Positions 24,621 through 37,405 of a DNA stretch of 64,000 nt are shown here, in pieces (positions within the stretch are counted from its first letter, which is position 1; each line of letters starts with the position of its first letter). A program made the translations under genes and the position numbers. Location of the stretch: assembly GCF_004798865.1 (NCBI RefSeq), contig NW_025335268.1:4656486-4720485 (forward strand), read 5' to 3'. Under the pieces are notes generated by a model. That model worked only from the letters and a program-made list of their open reading frames with translations. It had not been told where the DNA came from and made no database searches. This stretch comes from Varanus komodoensis (lineage: Eukaryota; Chordata; Lepidosauria; Squamata; Varanidae).

Positions 24621-27600
24621 ACTCTTTGAAGAACCATGCAAGGCTCAGATGCTTCCTCCGAGCCAAGAGCTGTGGCAGAGGTAACTCTGGAGATCGCCTA
24701 TGCCATGAACGCAGTAGCAATCAGGGGCAGGGGTGTGGGTGTCCATCATCTGTCCTGAGTAATAGCTCAGGCCAGATGCCTGGTGCAGTCAAGACAGCCA
24801 TATCACATCTGGAACATTGCTTGCATTTCAAGATCTGGTCCAACAATCCTGGAACAAGGGAACTAACAAGTCACTCCAGCACAACCTGGGAGTAAATGCA
24901 GTTTTAGAGTCAGATCAGGAAAGTATCTGTGGAAACTCTGCCCCTTCCAGTGCTGTTAAAGGGCCAACACACTTCTTCTGGTGTTGGGTTTTCTCAAGTG
25001 GCAAAGGTTAGAGAATGGGGAGGCCAACTGGGGACTGCTCCCCAAGGTCTTTCTTTTCACTACAGGAATCCAAAGACCATTCCTCAGAATCAGGCGATAG
25101 TTCTATGGGGCAAGGTGTGGGGTTTGGGATTCCAGGGTCCCCAAATGACCAGAAAGTGGCAGGGGATGCAGGCAGTGACTGGCAGACGCAGCATCAATAC
25201 CTGGGCCATGGCATCCATGGATCCTGTTCCAACAGCTTCCTTCCTTCCTTTTTCTTCTAAATATAGAAGAACAATGGACAATCTGCCATGCGCATGAATG
25301 GCTACAGATGATCATTTCATTGTTTTAATTTAAAATATATCATCCTTTTCTACAAGAGGGGGCCACACATGTCTTCCCCCAGAAGAAGCTGAGGAAGGAC
25401 ATTAAACAAAAGGCCATTGTAGCTGAGAGAAGAGATATCGAAGCCAGTATTATACCAGCTTTGTTAATTGATTATGGTGTTTGTGGCCTTTGGCTGTAGG
25501 CAATAATGTTTCTATCATATCGTAAATCAAAATCTTTTCTACACAAAGCTGTTAACCCATTACATCTTGCTGTTTTGTCCACAACTTGAGATCTAAATGC
25601 TCTTTTCCTTTCCTGCTTTTCCACTTTGTCACCTCTAGGTGGCAGTGTGGGACAGCGGACTCCTACAAAAGTGCACAAGGGAAAAAGTGTTTGCTTTCAC
25701 TTTCATAAATGATACTACAATTTCCCTGTTCTAAAAAAATCTTACCAAAACTGTTCTTTAAAAACAGAAGAAAAAACAGAAGGTCACAACATCACCTAAA
25801 GAATCTGTACACAACTGTGAGTAGAAAATGAATGTCTTCCACAATAAATGTCTACACAGTAGAAAGTATACACAGTACCAAGAACTCATATATCATCATC
25901 TACAGTAGTGATTTTAGGTAATTTTGTCCATCGAGAGGCATTCATTTTCCTTCTTCCCCCACCTTTTTCCCCACCTTATTGTACCAGGTTTTATCAGCAT
26001 TTATTGTACAGATGTGTTTTCTTCCCCACAAGGAAGGGTGGGCCAGGGGACTGCGGCTCTGAAAATCCGTTGCCCTGCCTCTAGAAGGTGTCTGGAGGTC
26101 ATCGGATTGCATTTTAAGTTTCCCTGATTTCCAAGTGGCTTTCTTTTGAAAGCAAGAGAGTGCAGTAACTCCTGAAATGGCTGAGGTTTTATAACATCAA
26201 GCAGCCCATGCAGGCGGATGGTAAGCATCCTAGTTGGAATTCTCCTTCCTTTATGAATGACATCTCCACTGGGCCACAATCTTGATACCCAGTCTCTACA
26301 GTACTCTCATTTTTCACCTCAAACCATTCCTAGAGCCACAAGAATTCCCACCGATACCCGCAGTGGGCCAGCTAATGCACGTGTCTTTAAATCAGCAGTG
26401 AATGCTGGAGAACGCTAATGAGTCCTGAGCTCTACAGCTCCCTCGGGCTGTGATATGTAGCGCACTTAGATGCTGTGGCACAAGTGGAAGAGACAGGGTA
26501 AGGCAAGGCGAGGATAATTCGGAAAACATGTCTCACAGCAGTACATTTAAAGAAGTACAACAAATGCATCTTCGGAGCACTGGAGAAGTTTGATATGAAA
26601 AATGTTGCAACTGCACTGGCATAGATAATGTGAGATACAAGCCAGCCCTCCACAGCAATGTAAATTAAAACCATTTCCCTCCAAGATGGGGGAGGAAATT
26701 CTGGACACGAAAGCATGGGAATTCAGTAGGTGGGCACTGGTCACATTTCACAGAGTAGCACGCCAAAGAGAAAATGGTTTCTGCCTGGAAAAGCAATAGC
26801 AGCAGCAAGCAGAGTCCCTGCATTCTCCAGCCAAGGGATACTTGCTTGACTCTCAGCCTGCCCTAAACTAATGCAGAGGTCAAGCCTCCCATGGGTTCCA
26901 GTCGGTTATCTTTAACCAGACCCAGTTTGTGGATGGACTCCGTCTGGTTTCTCTCTCATGCAACCAGCAATGCTCTTCTTAAATCTCATGTTCATATACC
27001 ATGGCTTTTGTTACTGTTCAGCAGTACTCAAACAAATGGGCTTCTCAGAGTGTGATCTGCCATGTTGCTAAGCTCTCAGTGGGTTCCTTCCATGGGATGC
27101 CCCATGCCTTCTAATTCCGTGGATTTGCTCTGAAATCTACCTTTTGTCCAATGCTAGCATAAACACAAGGCTGAAATGTAAACATTTCAGAAATCGTCCT
27201 GTTAATACCTGCATCAAAGATTCCAGGGCAGGAATGAGCAGCTTCCAGATCTCCTGTTTCCCACACAAACTGTAGCTTGCAGTCCAGAACACACCAGATT
27301 GCTAGACACCTATGCAGGGAGAGAGTTTGCACTGATCAGCAAGTCACCATGGATAAATTTCACTGCAGATCTTGTTATTTTGTTTTTCAAACATCCAAGC
27401 ACTGCAGCATGTTGTTGCAAGCAAACCCTACAAGAATAACCCATTACCTGTTAGATTTGTGAACAAATTGTGAACCATCCCAATAAGCCACCTTGCCTGA
27501 CATCCGAATTAATGACAGGCTGTGGCCTGCCCCTGTTGCAGCTTGAATTTTCAAAATAGTTGCCAGCATCTCAACAAGAGGTCCCATGGGCAAATTCACT

Positions 27601-27894
27601 CACAGGAGCATCTCATTACCTGTGAACAGGCCCAGTGAGAACTTCACATGTGCTCAGATAGTATGGCAATACTAAGAATGGGGAAGCTGGAGGGATGGAC
27701 TTCCTGAAAGTCCCCCTCAAGGGACAGGCTGCAAATGAAAGTGAAAGTGAGAGTCACCATGTTCTCTTGATTAAAGGATCGTAGGGTGGCTGCTGGAAGC
27801 CAGAGAACAGTTCTTTTGGAGCAATTCCTTTGGCCTGCCAGTTTACAATTCACAAATTATGAAGGAGGGATGAGAGTGAAGGCCAGACTTGGAA
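24621..27894. other. Long unique non-coding stretch
   Basis: No gene or repeat family is recognised. A short (CCTT)n run lies at 25238-25255. A perfect inverted repeat, CTGAAATGT/ACATTTCAG with a 2-base centre, lies at 27171-27190. Confidence 0.4.
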
Positions 27895-28138
27895 ATGCCT
27901 TTGTTCTTTTGCTGTTATTTTAAAACTGTTAATGTATTGTAAGTCTTTGCTTTGTTTTTAAGTTTTGTTTTGGGTTTTAGTTTTATTTTATAGTGCAGTT
28001 TTCAACTTTTAAACGTGCATTTTATCATGTTGTATTTTCTGTATTTTCTGGTTTTAATTGTTGTAAGTTGCCCAGATGGCTTTGGTTATCAGACAGTATA
28101 GAAATGTAAGTTAATTAAATCTAATTATTTAATAAATA
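27895..28138 (+). mobile_element. L2 LINE 3' UTR tail
   Basis: 'ttttaattgttgtaagttgc', 'ccagatggctttggttatca', 'gacagtatagaaatgtaagt' and the terminal 'aataaataaat' follow the L2 3' UTR almost motif for motif. No ORF2 remains. Confidence 0.75.
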
Positions 28139-29349
28139 AATTTTCCTACAGAAGATGAGTAGGCCAATCAGTGGTCATTCAGTGCCTTCCAAGTGTTTCA
28201 AGTAAATATACACAACCTTGCTGAGTAGGACTGATGAGACTTGAAGTTATGAATGGTGGATTCAATAGATCCAAAGGTGTGCAGACCATCTCTTCCCAAG
28301 TCACATAAATTTTGCAGTCCTACAAACCATTTAAGCTTTGCAAACTTGTGTTAGTGCATGTATGTGCTAATATGTGCTTGTACAACTACACCTAGTAGAA
28401 AGGTGCATTTGCAAATCAGGACAACGTCCTCTCACTCATACCCCCTGGAAAGATTCTATCAATGAGGAGGCGATAGAATGAAAGATGCCTGACAATCGGT
28501 GGAGGACAGACATATAGCCCAGCTGTAATCAAAAACATCTGGAGGGCAACAGGGTGCCTGCCTCTGGAGTAAGATGGTTCCGTGCATGCCCTAGGAATGG
28601 AAACTGTATTAGACCTGCAGAGGAATGATTGTGATTTAATTCAATCACTCTTAAGTTCTGTTTATATATGGTCAGTTTCTCTTGCCTCCCACATTTCATT
28701 TCTGATATGAAGTGATGGTTATTCAAAAGATTAGATGACCTCTGGATTTTAAAAGATGCAACCTTAAAAGAGAGGAAGCAGAGTTGCTGGTTTCCATTAC
28801 TGGATCCAGTTAAATAATGAGGAATGGAATATATAAACTAAACTCCTAATAGCATAAATGATATTATCAGTCTGTAGAATCATTCTCAGAGGGCATAGAA
28901 GATGCCCCATGCAGAAGACCAGTCATTTTAAAATTAGACTTTCTGGGGGGAAAGTCAATGTTGGCACAGAGGAATGGACAAGATGACATAATCATCCAAC
29001 TCAAGCGGTCAAAAGAAAAGAAAATAATCAAACAAAGCCATTTTTGGAAGCAACTGTGTACAGTAGAGTTTGGCATTGGAAAATAATTGTAGATGGAAGG
29101 AGATTAACATGAGGAAGTCTGAAGTGCTGCTACCTTCACAGGTTATTAAGTGAGCAGGACATGTTGTATCTGCTCCGGGCTTTAATCCTAACCACACGTT
29201 CGAACTCGGGTATTTTTCTTTTATTAAAACAGTTTGGTTATATGGTATTCATGTGGTTGTGCAGATAATGCACAGTAACTGCTGTTGGGTTCAACACTGG
29301 TCTTCATCAGGTAAACTGGTGAAGCTGGGACTCATCAGGACCTGGGAGG
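28139..29349. other. Mostly unique non-coding stretch
   Basis: The only recognisable piece is 28530-28566 ('aaaacatctggagggcaaca'), one end of the palindromic hAT-type MITE also seen at 888-1015 and 53560-53692. Confidence 0.45.
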
Positions 29350-29590
29350 GCTGGGTGCCTGATTTTAGAGAGGATGGTCCTCTGTTTTGACAACTGAAGG
29401 GCAGTGCAGCTTAATGACAAAACAGGATAAAGAAGGAGAGAGGGGCCTTGAACCAGCCAGAAAGTCAAAATGGTAGTAGTCTTTATTACTATGGTGAGAT
29501 GAGTTCCATTCCCATTTAAATTATAGCATTTCTTTCCAATGTTGTATCTTAATGCAAATTTTATGCAAAATGATGCCTTTTTTGTTCTCT
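29350..29590 (+). repeat. Interspersed repeat, family A, copy 3
   Basis: 'gatggtcctctgttttgaca' plus 'actgaagggcagtg', then 'ttactatggtgagatgag' and a 'gcaaattttatgcaaaatg' end follow the family A order. Confidence 0.5.
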
Positions 29591-29654
29591 ATTTTGATTA
29601 TGCTTGTCCAGCAATGTAAAAGTAGCCAGCCTTCCATCAGCAGTGTTACCTTTT

Positions 29655-29760
29655 CCTAGAAAGCAGGAGAAGAGGAAGAGAAAGGAAGAGAGGGAGGGAG
29701 AAAATGAGTGGGTGGATGCAAGAGAGACAGAGAGAGACAGAGACCGAGAATTTTGCAGGC
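29655..29760 (+). repeat. Purine-rich GA tract
   Basis: Imperfect GGAA/GAGA runs are nearly free of pyrimidines between 29660 and 29750. It is a decayed simple repeat. Confidence 0.6.
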
Positions 29761-29879
29761 TGAAATTAAGGATAGATCCCAGGTCCGGCAAGGCTGAACT
29801 TGAAGACTACTGAAATCTAGACTACCTGGAAATTTAAAATGGATGCCTCTGGAAGCAGAGATGTGAATGTTAACTTACT

Positions 29880-31277
29880 GTGTGAGGCACATAGGTCAGC
29901 TATAATTGCCAATTAAAAGGGACAGGGGCAGTCTAATTTAACAGTAAATTTTGTCCCAGAGCTTCAAGTGCACAGACTGATTTTCCACATCAGGTTTCAA
30001 TTAGTTGTTCCTCAAGCAATATTGCCAGATAGCACCCATAAACCAGTAAAATTAAACCCACTATATGTAAACAGCATCATTTTAGCATTTTGTTACTAAC
30101 CACATGGATGTTTTGAGTTCAGAGATAAGGTTAATGAAAGGAAGGTAAGTTTGAGGCTGCTTTCTGACAGAAGAGCTGCAAATAGCCCAAACATTCATAA
30201 ACAAGATAGCGTCTCATCTAACATGTGTTGAGTGAAAAATAGCATGACTTTAGACTTTGGTGGGAAGAGATTGTGAATCATTTCTGAATTTCTTGGAAAC
30301 GTCTTCATTATTCAAAATAACTCACTTGGCCATTTGGACAGTCGCCAAACCCTCGAAGAGTTTAGCTATACATTATACACAATTGGTGGCATTTCATTGG
30401 CTGCCGAACAGAGTTGCTACCTATCTGATTTACTAAATGGAAGACTGAAAGTTTCCTATCAGGAATATGATGAATTACTAGTAATGAAAATATGAACCAG
30501 GGGATCTGTAATATTTTCATAACCACCTAGTAGCTTCTGGAATATTTCTGAAAGCAAACAATACCAAAAGCACTAGCGATACACTCTCATTCACCTTTAC
30601 CCTATTCACATGAACAGTCATTACTCTGCATCACTATGACAAATTGATTCCTGCAAGCCACACAGTCAAGAAAGTACTAACCTGAAAATGCTATAGACCA
30701 TGTTTCAGTCCGAGGCTAAGAGTGAACCTTGAAATTAACGAAACTCTAGTGCCTTTTTTACACAGAGATCTCTTATATTCCAGAGGAATCCAGTTTCCAA
30801 AATCCAAAGAGGCCCTGTATTGTAGGCAATTCCTCAACATATTATACATTTTAGAAATCAAAAACACAAGACTGGGGGGACATTTGCTAGATTTTTAAAG
30901 CAATGAGCTCTCAGTGAAACTCTTGTTAACCATAAGGTTAACCGTGCTATAAAGACAGAAAATCTAGAGACTGCTATACAGTAAATAATAACCCTAGGAT
31001 AATTGTTGTAATGGAAGGAAAATGGGCTCATCCCATTTAAAAGAGATAAAACATAAATGGGCCACACCTCTGCAGGTGGCCTACAACATTCCTGTAATGC
31101 TGCAGGGGCAGCAAAAACAAGGACAACAACCCAGGGCTTTGCTGCCAAATTGTGCTAGTTGAGAACAAGCTAAATTTCTCCTATTCACTGCTCTGTTAGC
31201 AAATGAATGTTCTTCCAGAGTTTTTGATGATGGCACAGGGTCTGGGGTCATCACAATAGGAGCTAGCAGGACTGCAT
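29880..31277. other. Repeat-poor island, possible conserved non-coding region
   Basis: About 1.4 kb without any mobile-element signature, although the surrounding 10 kb has several. It contains many ATTA, CAATTAG and CCAATTAAAA-type motifs and no long open frame. A regulatory or constrained role is a guess from this absence only. Confidence 0.3.
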
Positions 31278-31940
31278 AGAATCATAGAAGAGTTGGACTT
31301 CTATCAAACTTGGGACTTTTTTATTATTGGTTAGAGAAACGGGACTTTGCATAGATTTAAATATGTTTTTAAAGTTTTCATAAATGGAAAAAGAAAGGGG
31401 TGGGGGCTGACCCAACGGGCTTGATGTTTTTGATGATGGATGTTGTTTGTAGTTTGTTTGTTTTTTTAGGATTATAATTTCAAATAAAACTTATTTTAAA
31501 AAAATGCATTAGCCACTGCTAAAAAGCAAGGCTGGGGCATTGTTTGTTTCTTCTTTTCCTTTTTAAATTATAGCGTGCTACACAACTTTGGCCTGTTTTA
31601 GTCTTAAATTTTTAACACAAGTGATAATAAGGAATTAATTCCATTAGGAAAAAAAAGGATAGAAGAGTTGGAAGGGGCCATGAAGGCCATCGAGTCCAAT
31701 GCCCTGCTGTTGTAGGACACTACGTCACACCATCCCACTCAGATGGCAGTCCAAGTTCTTTTTGAATGTCTCCAGTGTGGGAGCGCCCACCACCTCTCTA
31801 GGCAGCTGGTTCCACTGTTGTATCGCTCTGACCGTGAGGAAACTTTTCCTGTTGTTCAGCCTGAATTTGGGTTGCTGCATTTTGAATTGATTGTTCCATG
31901 TCCTAATTCTTCCAGTAGCCCTGCCTCAGGAACACAAGTT
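31278..31940 (-). mobile_element. CR1 LINE 3' part, split by an insertion
   Basis: The plus strand reads the reverse of the CR1 3' end: 'catagaatcatagaagagtt' at 31278-31297, then after the insertion 'ggaaggggccatgaaggcca' and 'tcgagtccaatgccctgctg'. The reverse of the ORF2 end follows ('cacctctctaggcagctggt', 'gctctgaccgtgaggaaact'). It is 5'-truncated near 31940. The pieces 31278-31297 and 31673-31940 were one element before the 361-bp insertion. Confidence 0.85.
31298..31658 (+). mobile_element. A-tailed insertion with 14-bp TSD inside CR1 (L1-like)
   Basis: The segment is bounded by ATAGAAGAGTTGGA at 31284-31297 and again at 31659-31672, both within the CR1 3' end, so the duplication is a true target site duplication. 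The insert ends in a run of eight or nine A and holds an earlier A-rich point near 31485-31503 ('aaataaaacttattttaaaa'). Long TSD plus poly-A tail is the hallmark of L1-type insertion. Internal plus terminal A-tracts could mean a 3' transduction. The body itself is too short for me to name. Confidence 0.7.
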
Positions 31941-32379
31941 GGAACAGGATTCAAGGTAGAAGTCATGGAAACTTAGATAAACTTGAGTGTTGCTGAGCTG
32001 CACAGTCTTAAGATGTGTAACATCCCTACTTAGTCATCATGCTGACTTTCTGAGTCATCATGCAGACAGCCTTCATCCAAGAGTACCAGTCAACTTGGAT
32101 GCTGCTGTTTCAGCATTCCAGGCACAAGGGAGGAAGACTCCCCAACTGGTTAGGGGCAAAGGGGATGCAGATGCTAAGGTTGTGTTCTAGGCCTCGTGGA
32201 TGGGGGTCCCGCTGGGTGCTGGCAAAGGGCTGAAGTTTGTGGAGTAAAGGAGACATTCAGGCATGCTCAAAAAGAGTCAATAAAGGCCCCAATTTCTGGC
32301 CCTTTGAATAGCCTTCAACAGGAAAAAATAAACCGAAGAGGGTTTTTTGCTTGTTTTTGATTTTTGTTTTAGAAAACAA

Positions 32380-32424
32380 TCCATGGCCTTCATGACCCCT
32401 TCCAATTATTCTATTCTATTCTAG
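32380..32424 (+). mobile_element. CR1 LINE extreme 3' end
   Basis: 'catggccttcatgacccctt' plus 'ccaattattctattctattct' is the terminal CR1 sequence with its short tandem tail. It is only about 45 bases long. Confidence 0.65.
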
Positions 32425-33615
32425 CTGAACAATCCCATATCAAGCTCAGGAGAAGTTCACCATGGGCAGTTTCAGGACTACCCTGCCTTTAAGGATGCAA
32501 GTTCAAGCCTTACAAAAACCTTTTCCAACAGGGGATGTCGTATAAGGTATATTTTTGCAGTAGGATGAGCAGTAAATTTAGAAGAGCTTCCTAACCAGGA
32601 CTGTAATTTAGAAGCAGAGTAAACATGAGGCATTCTATTCACCTGAACGTTGCCAGCTTTTTGAGTGAAATTGATATGCTAATTTAAACACCAGCATCTT
32701 TTTTGATCAGCAATATTGTTCTACATAATTCAAAGAACATTCCATTCCAAATATATTTTAAACACTGTACAGGATGTATGTTTGTGGGTCAGTTTTCAAT
32801 CACTGCCAAGATATATCCCCTGAGATGGTGGAAACGCAGCACCAGAAACACCACACAGCTGTGTTTGTATTAAGGGAAGCAAAGACGTCCAACTTCAGCT
32901 AGAGCAACATTTGGGTAGGCAAGACGCAACTAGCTGAGCTGGGCCCCAGTCACTGCTCAAGGATCACCTGAGAAGCAACTCCTGTGACCTCTGAAAGCAC
33001 AGATGGTTATATTGGGCTCGGGCGTTTGTTTTAAGGACGGGATTGCCCATTTCACAGCAGACCCGATCTTGAAATTCCAGCACCACAAACTGAAGCATCA
33101 TGTATGCTCCGATACACACAAGAAGTTCCTGCACAAACAAGCTTCCTGGTCATTTCAGGGGAAGGATAAATATACACACTTTTAAGGTGTGTGTGTGAGT
33201 GAATGACTGATAAAGGTATTGAGGGCAACAGAGATCCACAGGGAAGCCGCCTTGAGAGCACTTTTGGATGAGAATATATGCTAAAAGAATCTGAATCCCA
33301 ACGTTTTAAAAGACCATTTTCTGAATGAATGTACACTGCTGCTGTTGTACATGGCGTTGATGACATTGGCAGGTAAGGTGATAAGCCAAAAAATGTTCTC
33401 CAGGCAGCTTGCAAAACTTGATTGAAGTAATACATTAAAAGGCAACATAATAATTACTTGAAAAGCTATTAACAACAGCACTTATCTGTAACAAGTGCTC
33501 TTAAATAAGCTGTTATTAGCCTGCTATGGGAAAGCTTCTTCAGAGAGTGTTCTAAATAAAGAAAGAAATGACTGTATCTGGCTGTGTTCAGCCACAGGAC
33601 TTGGCCATGAAATTA
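32425..33615. other. Unique non-coding stretch
   Basis: No element or exon is recognised. The stretch 31941-32379 before the CR1 end is likewise blank. Confidence 0.4.
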
Positions 33616-33621
33616 CCCCCC

Positions 33622-33697
<76 letters not shown>
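33616..33697. repeat. Compound microsatellite C(n)(CA)n(GA)n
   Basis: A run of C is followed by about 16 CA units to 33655 and about 21 GA units to 33697. The 148-codon open frame across it (33495-33941) exists only because these dinucleotides lack stops. It is expected to be highly length-polymorphic. Confidence 0.95.
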
Positions 33698-33699
<2 letters not shown>

Positions 33700-33838
33700 C
33701 AACTTACATAATAACAAAGCTAGTCATTTGGGTACCCAAGGTAGAAATTTCCACAAGGCACCTTTTCCTTGAGAATAAACATGTACTGCCCATCATGATG
33801 CAGAATCAGCTACCTGAGGCACCCAATTCACTTTGTCC

Positions 33839-33905
33839 AATGGCTGGGCCCATGTGGACTGAAAATGATGGAAGTTGTAGTCCAACACATGTAGAGGTCT
33901 TCAGG
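33839..33905. mobile_element. Fragment of palindromic hAT-type MITE
   Basis: 'ccaatggctgggcccatgtg' and 'gatggaagttgtagtccaac' match one half of the element described at 888-1015. Confidence 0.6.
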
Positions 33906-34267
33906 TCAAAGGAGGCAGACCTAGGATCTCCTACCTGCTGAGCATCTGGTCTAGAGATATGGCTGGTTCCAGATTTAGACATACTTATGGTAGTAATGAT
34001 GAAAAATGAAGTCTCATTGATCTCATTCTATATATGACTAAATCTAAACCTAACCCATGGTGTTCATGTGCATCACAGCCCAGAACTTCACTCATGTAAC
34101 ATCCCAGAAGCTCTTACTAAGCGAAGCACCATTCTTAACACACTGACCCACATCTTTCTGAACGTGGCAGCCATAATATCTCAGGAAAGGGCTGAGGATA
34201 GTTGTCAATATCAAAAAAGAAGTGTGCTGTAGTTCAAGCTTACCACTTGTATTTTTCTGTCCTTCAA

Positions 34268-34438
34268 TGGCCATAGCTCAGTGGTGAGACACGTGCTTTG
34301 CATGCAAAGGTCCTTTATTCAGCTGGCATCTCCAGGAAGGTGAGACCCTTTCTTGAAACCTGGAAAGCCAGTATCCATGAGGACAGCTTGCCAGATGAAC
34401 CAATAGTTTGACTCAGTACAGGACTGCACGCTAAGTTC
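34268..34438 (+). mobile_element. tRNA-Ala-derived SINE
   Basis: The head 'ggccatagctcagtggtgag' plus 'acacgtgctttgcatgcaaa' resembles tRNA-Ala (anticodon-loop TTTGCAT), with a good A box TAGCTCAGTGG. The B-box region 'ttattcagctgg' is degenerate, so Pol III activity is unlikely. The unrelated body ends in 'gaaccaatagtttgactcag' plus 'tacag', the usual 3' part of this squamate SINE. Other 3' pieces lie at 49206-49240 (minus) and 58155-58230. Confidence 0.8.
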
Positions 34439-37307
34439 CAAAGATGCCCAAGGAGAGGGTGGTGGCTCCCCATTTGTGAAGGGGGCAGAAACTCTGCACA
34501 TTCCAAAACGAGCTCCTTTTTATTATTACTTTGCATGTCTCAGGCCCTCACTGAACTTTCCAAAGCTTTCAAAAGTTGGTTCCGGGGCTGAGGTCTGGTG
34601 AGTCCTGCTGGCTCAGATTAAGCCCTGGATGAGAGCCTGGTTTTGTTAATGCTCTTCTGGCCATCTCTCCTGTCTTCCACTTGAATTGTTTAAGTTTTTC
34701 AGCTGCATGCATTTAGCTTCCTGGCTGCTTTTGTTTTTGGCTACCAGGCTTTTCTCGATCCGTGCGTTTAAAACAAAACCCTTTCTTAAGCATTTCCAGC
34801 CCCATCTTTCTCACACTGTGTGGCCGCTTCCCTCCACTGAGTTGCCAGCCTCCCACAACCCACTGTTTGTCTTACACCTCCCCCTACTGCTCAAGATGAT
34901 TAGGAATCATCCCCCCAAACTGTCAACATAATATGGGAACAAATATTTCACTTTCAAAAACATGCCATTGTGGCACATGGTACATGAAAACAATCTCTCC
35001 CCAGATGAATTTGTCTGTTTTCTCCTAGCATAGCATATTTCTCGGCAGCAAGCTCCTCCAGTACTGGGTCAAATCTTTCCAAGAACGCCTACCATTTGCT
35101 AAGTTATATGGAATCCAGGCAACTTCTGCTCAATGCACACACTTTTTGGAGGAGGAGGAGGAGGTTCGGCACTCACGGCACTTCCAGCTTCTTTCTCCAC
35201 CATCCCAATGTGAGCAATTACAACTAATGTGAGAATGCAAAATATTTTATCTCTACCTCTGAAAACCTGTAAAAACCCAGCATCACCCCCATGTATATAA
35301 CAGGGAATCAAAAGTTCCTGTGGTCCTTCCCACCTGCTCTTTAATCTATATGCATGGCATTGAATATGTCGCTGAAGGTAATTATTGACACATTGGCCAA
35401 AAATGGTAATGTGTCACAAAAAAGATGACAACCATTTGCATAACATTTGTATATGTGAATTTATATTTATTAGGTCAAATTTAGAAATAGCTATAATTTA
35501 AATAGAACTACAACACATTCAGGTGCCAACTCTTGATGGGCAACCTCCAAGCCTCTGCTGCTCTCCCTGGTTCTGTGACTTGTCTGGGTAGCTCACAAGA
35601 CAGAGAATGGCTTCAAACAGAGGACTGTCCTCTGCCAGCTCTCCATAATAATGAACTGCCTTATGTGAAATGGCAGCAGTGTTATCCCTTAATAAGAGTT
35701 TCCTGGGTGACGAGCAATGGACAGCCTTCACTGGGCTCCACCTGTAATAAGCTTGACTAAGACAAGCTCATGTGGGTTGGGCTTGGTTTGGACCTGAATT
35801 TTACTCCGGGTTTTATCATGCTTATGATGATTAGGAAAACAATGGGGTCTGCAGCCTCTTCTGCACACTGAGGACCATGAGGGGGGCCTGGAGGAATCCC
35901 CAGCCTAAACCCCTCATGAAGCTCCCTTGGCCCTTTCATTCCCACCACCCCACCCCAAATAGAAACCAAGAGTGGCTGCTCTTCTCCCCTCCCTTAGGCC
36001 CTTAATGTGGAAAAATTATTTCCAGATCAAAGTTCGCTCAGAGTTGTAGCATTCCTGAGAACCAGCATGGTGCTGAGTATAACAGCAGAAGTCTACTGTG
36101 GACCAGGAGTCCTAAAAATCATACTGAGGTCCTGGAAAATTGCACTTGTGCTGTTGCTGCATGATGAAAATGGAGCAGCAGTCCTTCTCATCCTCTACGG
36201 CAGGTAAACTCCCACTTGAAAGGATGAATACATAAGGGTGGACAATGAGGAGCTAATTAGGAGCTGAACCTAATTTCAGGGATGTTTGGCCATGATGAGC
36301 CTACATATTCTGAAGGCCTTGCTCTGAACAAGAGAAAGGGGTCGGAGGATTTTTTTTTCATCTATTATGTTATTTCCTTTACATTTAGCTTAAGCTCCTG
36401 TTTGACTCTTGCCCTACATGGCTTCATGAGAGGGATGGGCTATCCCATCAATAATTGCTTAAATATAAATTTCAATATAGCAAATGAATCCAGATAAATC
36501 AATTATGCTAAGATTCAGCAAAGACAGATGAAACATCCATATTTAGGACTACATAAAAGTGACATTTGTATGTCACCCACTCAAATATTGAAAGTGTCAT
36601 TATGTCTTCAATCCATTCTGTTATAGGAGGTGAGCTTTATCTTTCCAGTGTTGTAGAGTGAACATTCTACTTCTCATAAGAGCATGGAAATTCCATTTGT
36701 TTTGACCATACTTTAATTTGCAAGAAACAGGTGAATAATTTTTAAGAATACGTACATTAGAAAATATCAAGGAATGTTTACATACAAAGTTTATCTGTAT
36801 TATAACCTCCATCCAAAAAGAAGCAACTACATTGCCAAAATATATGATTAAAAGCAGCATCAGCAGTATGATTCCTGCTCCAGTCAGTTGTCCTAGGATG
36901 CACTTTTGCATGTCTTGATAAAATACCTGGTACAGGCACAGGAAAGATCTCTGCAGCCTTGCCTCTGTCTGTGCATATGATGTACCTTTGGGCAAATCCT
37001 TATAAAGAGATGCTGAACTGTTACAGCAAAAGTAGAACACTGGTTTTTGTTAAAACAGATCCTGATGTCCGCTGAAGCCAAAAGCTAAAGCAGCAATCCA
37101 CTGCATGGACTGAATAGGGCATTCCACTTCTGTATTTCATTCTCCTGTTAGATCTGATATATCGTATTTATTAACTGATAGCAAGAATTTATAAGCATGG
37201 ATTGTGGGTCAGTATGACTGCTCAGTCTCATTAAGTGTTTCCAGTAGAGGAGGAGACTACAAAAAATGGCAGGGGCAACCTAGTTTCTAACAATTAGAAT
37301 CCTGGAC
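34439..37307. other. Long unique non-coding stretch
   Basis: No gene or repeat family is recognised. A short GGA run lies at 35149-35165. A minus-strand open frame at 36621-37040 has one hydrophobic stretch (QLTGAGIILLMLLLIIYFG) but no start context or splice evidence that would make it an exon. Confidence 0.4.
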
Positions 37308-37405
37308 TCATAGAACACAGAATGCCTGGTTGGAAGGGGCCAAGAAGGCCTTTGGGTCCAACCACCTGCTCAGTGAAGGACTCCAAGTTAAAGCATCCCT
37401 CTCAG
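37308..37405 (-). mobile_element. CR1 LINE 3' end
   Basis: The plus strand reads 'catagaacacagaatgcctg', 'gttggaaggggccaagaagg' and 'cctttgggtccaaccacctg', the reverse of the CR1 3' terminus. Confidence 0.75.

Noticed and set aside
24032-24637. Several 84-173 codon frames on both strands suggesting an exon
   Set aside because: They follow from high GC content and few stop codons. The frames on opposite strands are equally long.
33495-33941. 148-codon frame with HTHTHT and RERERE runs
   Set aside because: It is the translation of a CA/GA microsatellite.
34268-34340. tRNA-Ala gene
   Set aside because: The B box and acceptor stem are degenerate and the sequence runs on into a SINE body, so it is a SINE head and not a tRNA gene.
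36621-37040. Minus-strand frame with a hydrophobic segment that might be a membrane-protein exon
   Set aside because: It has only a GTG at its start, no conserved motif around the hydrophobic run and no convincing splice sites.
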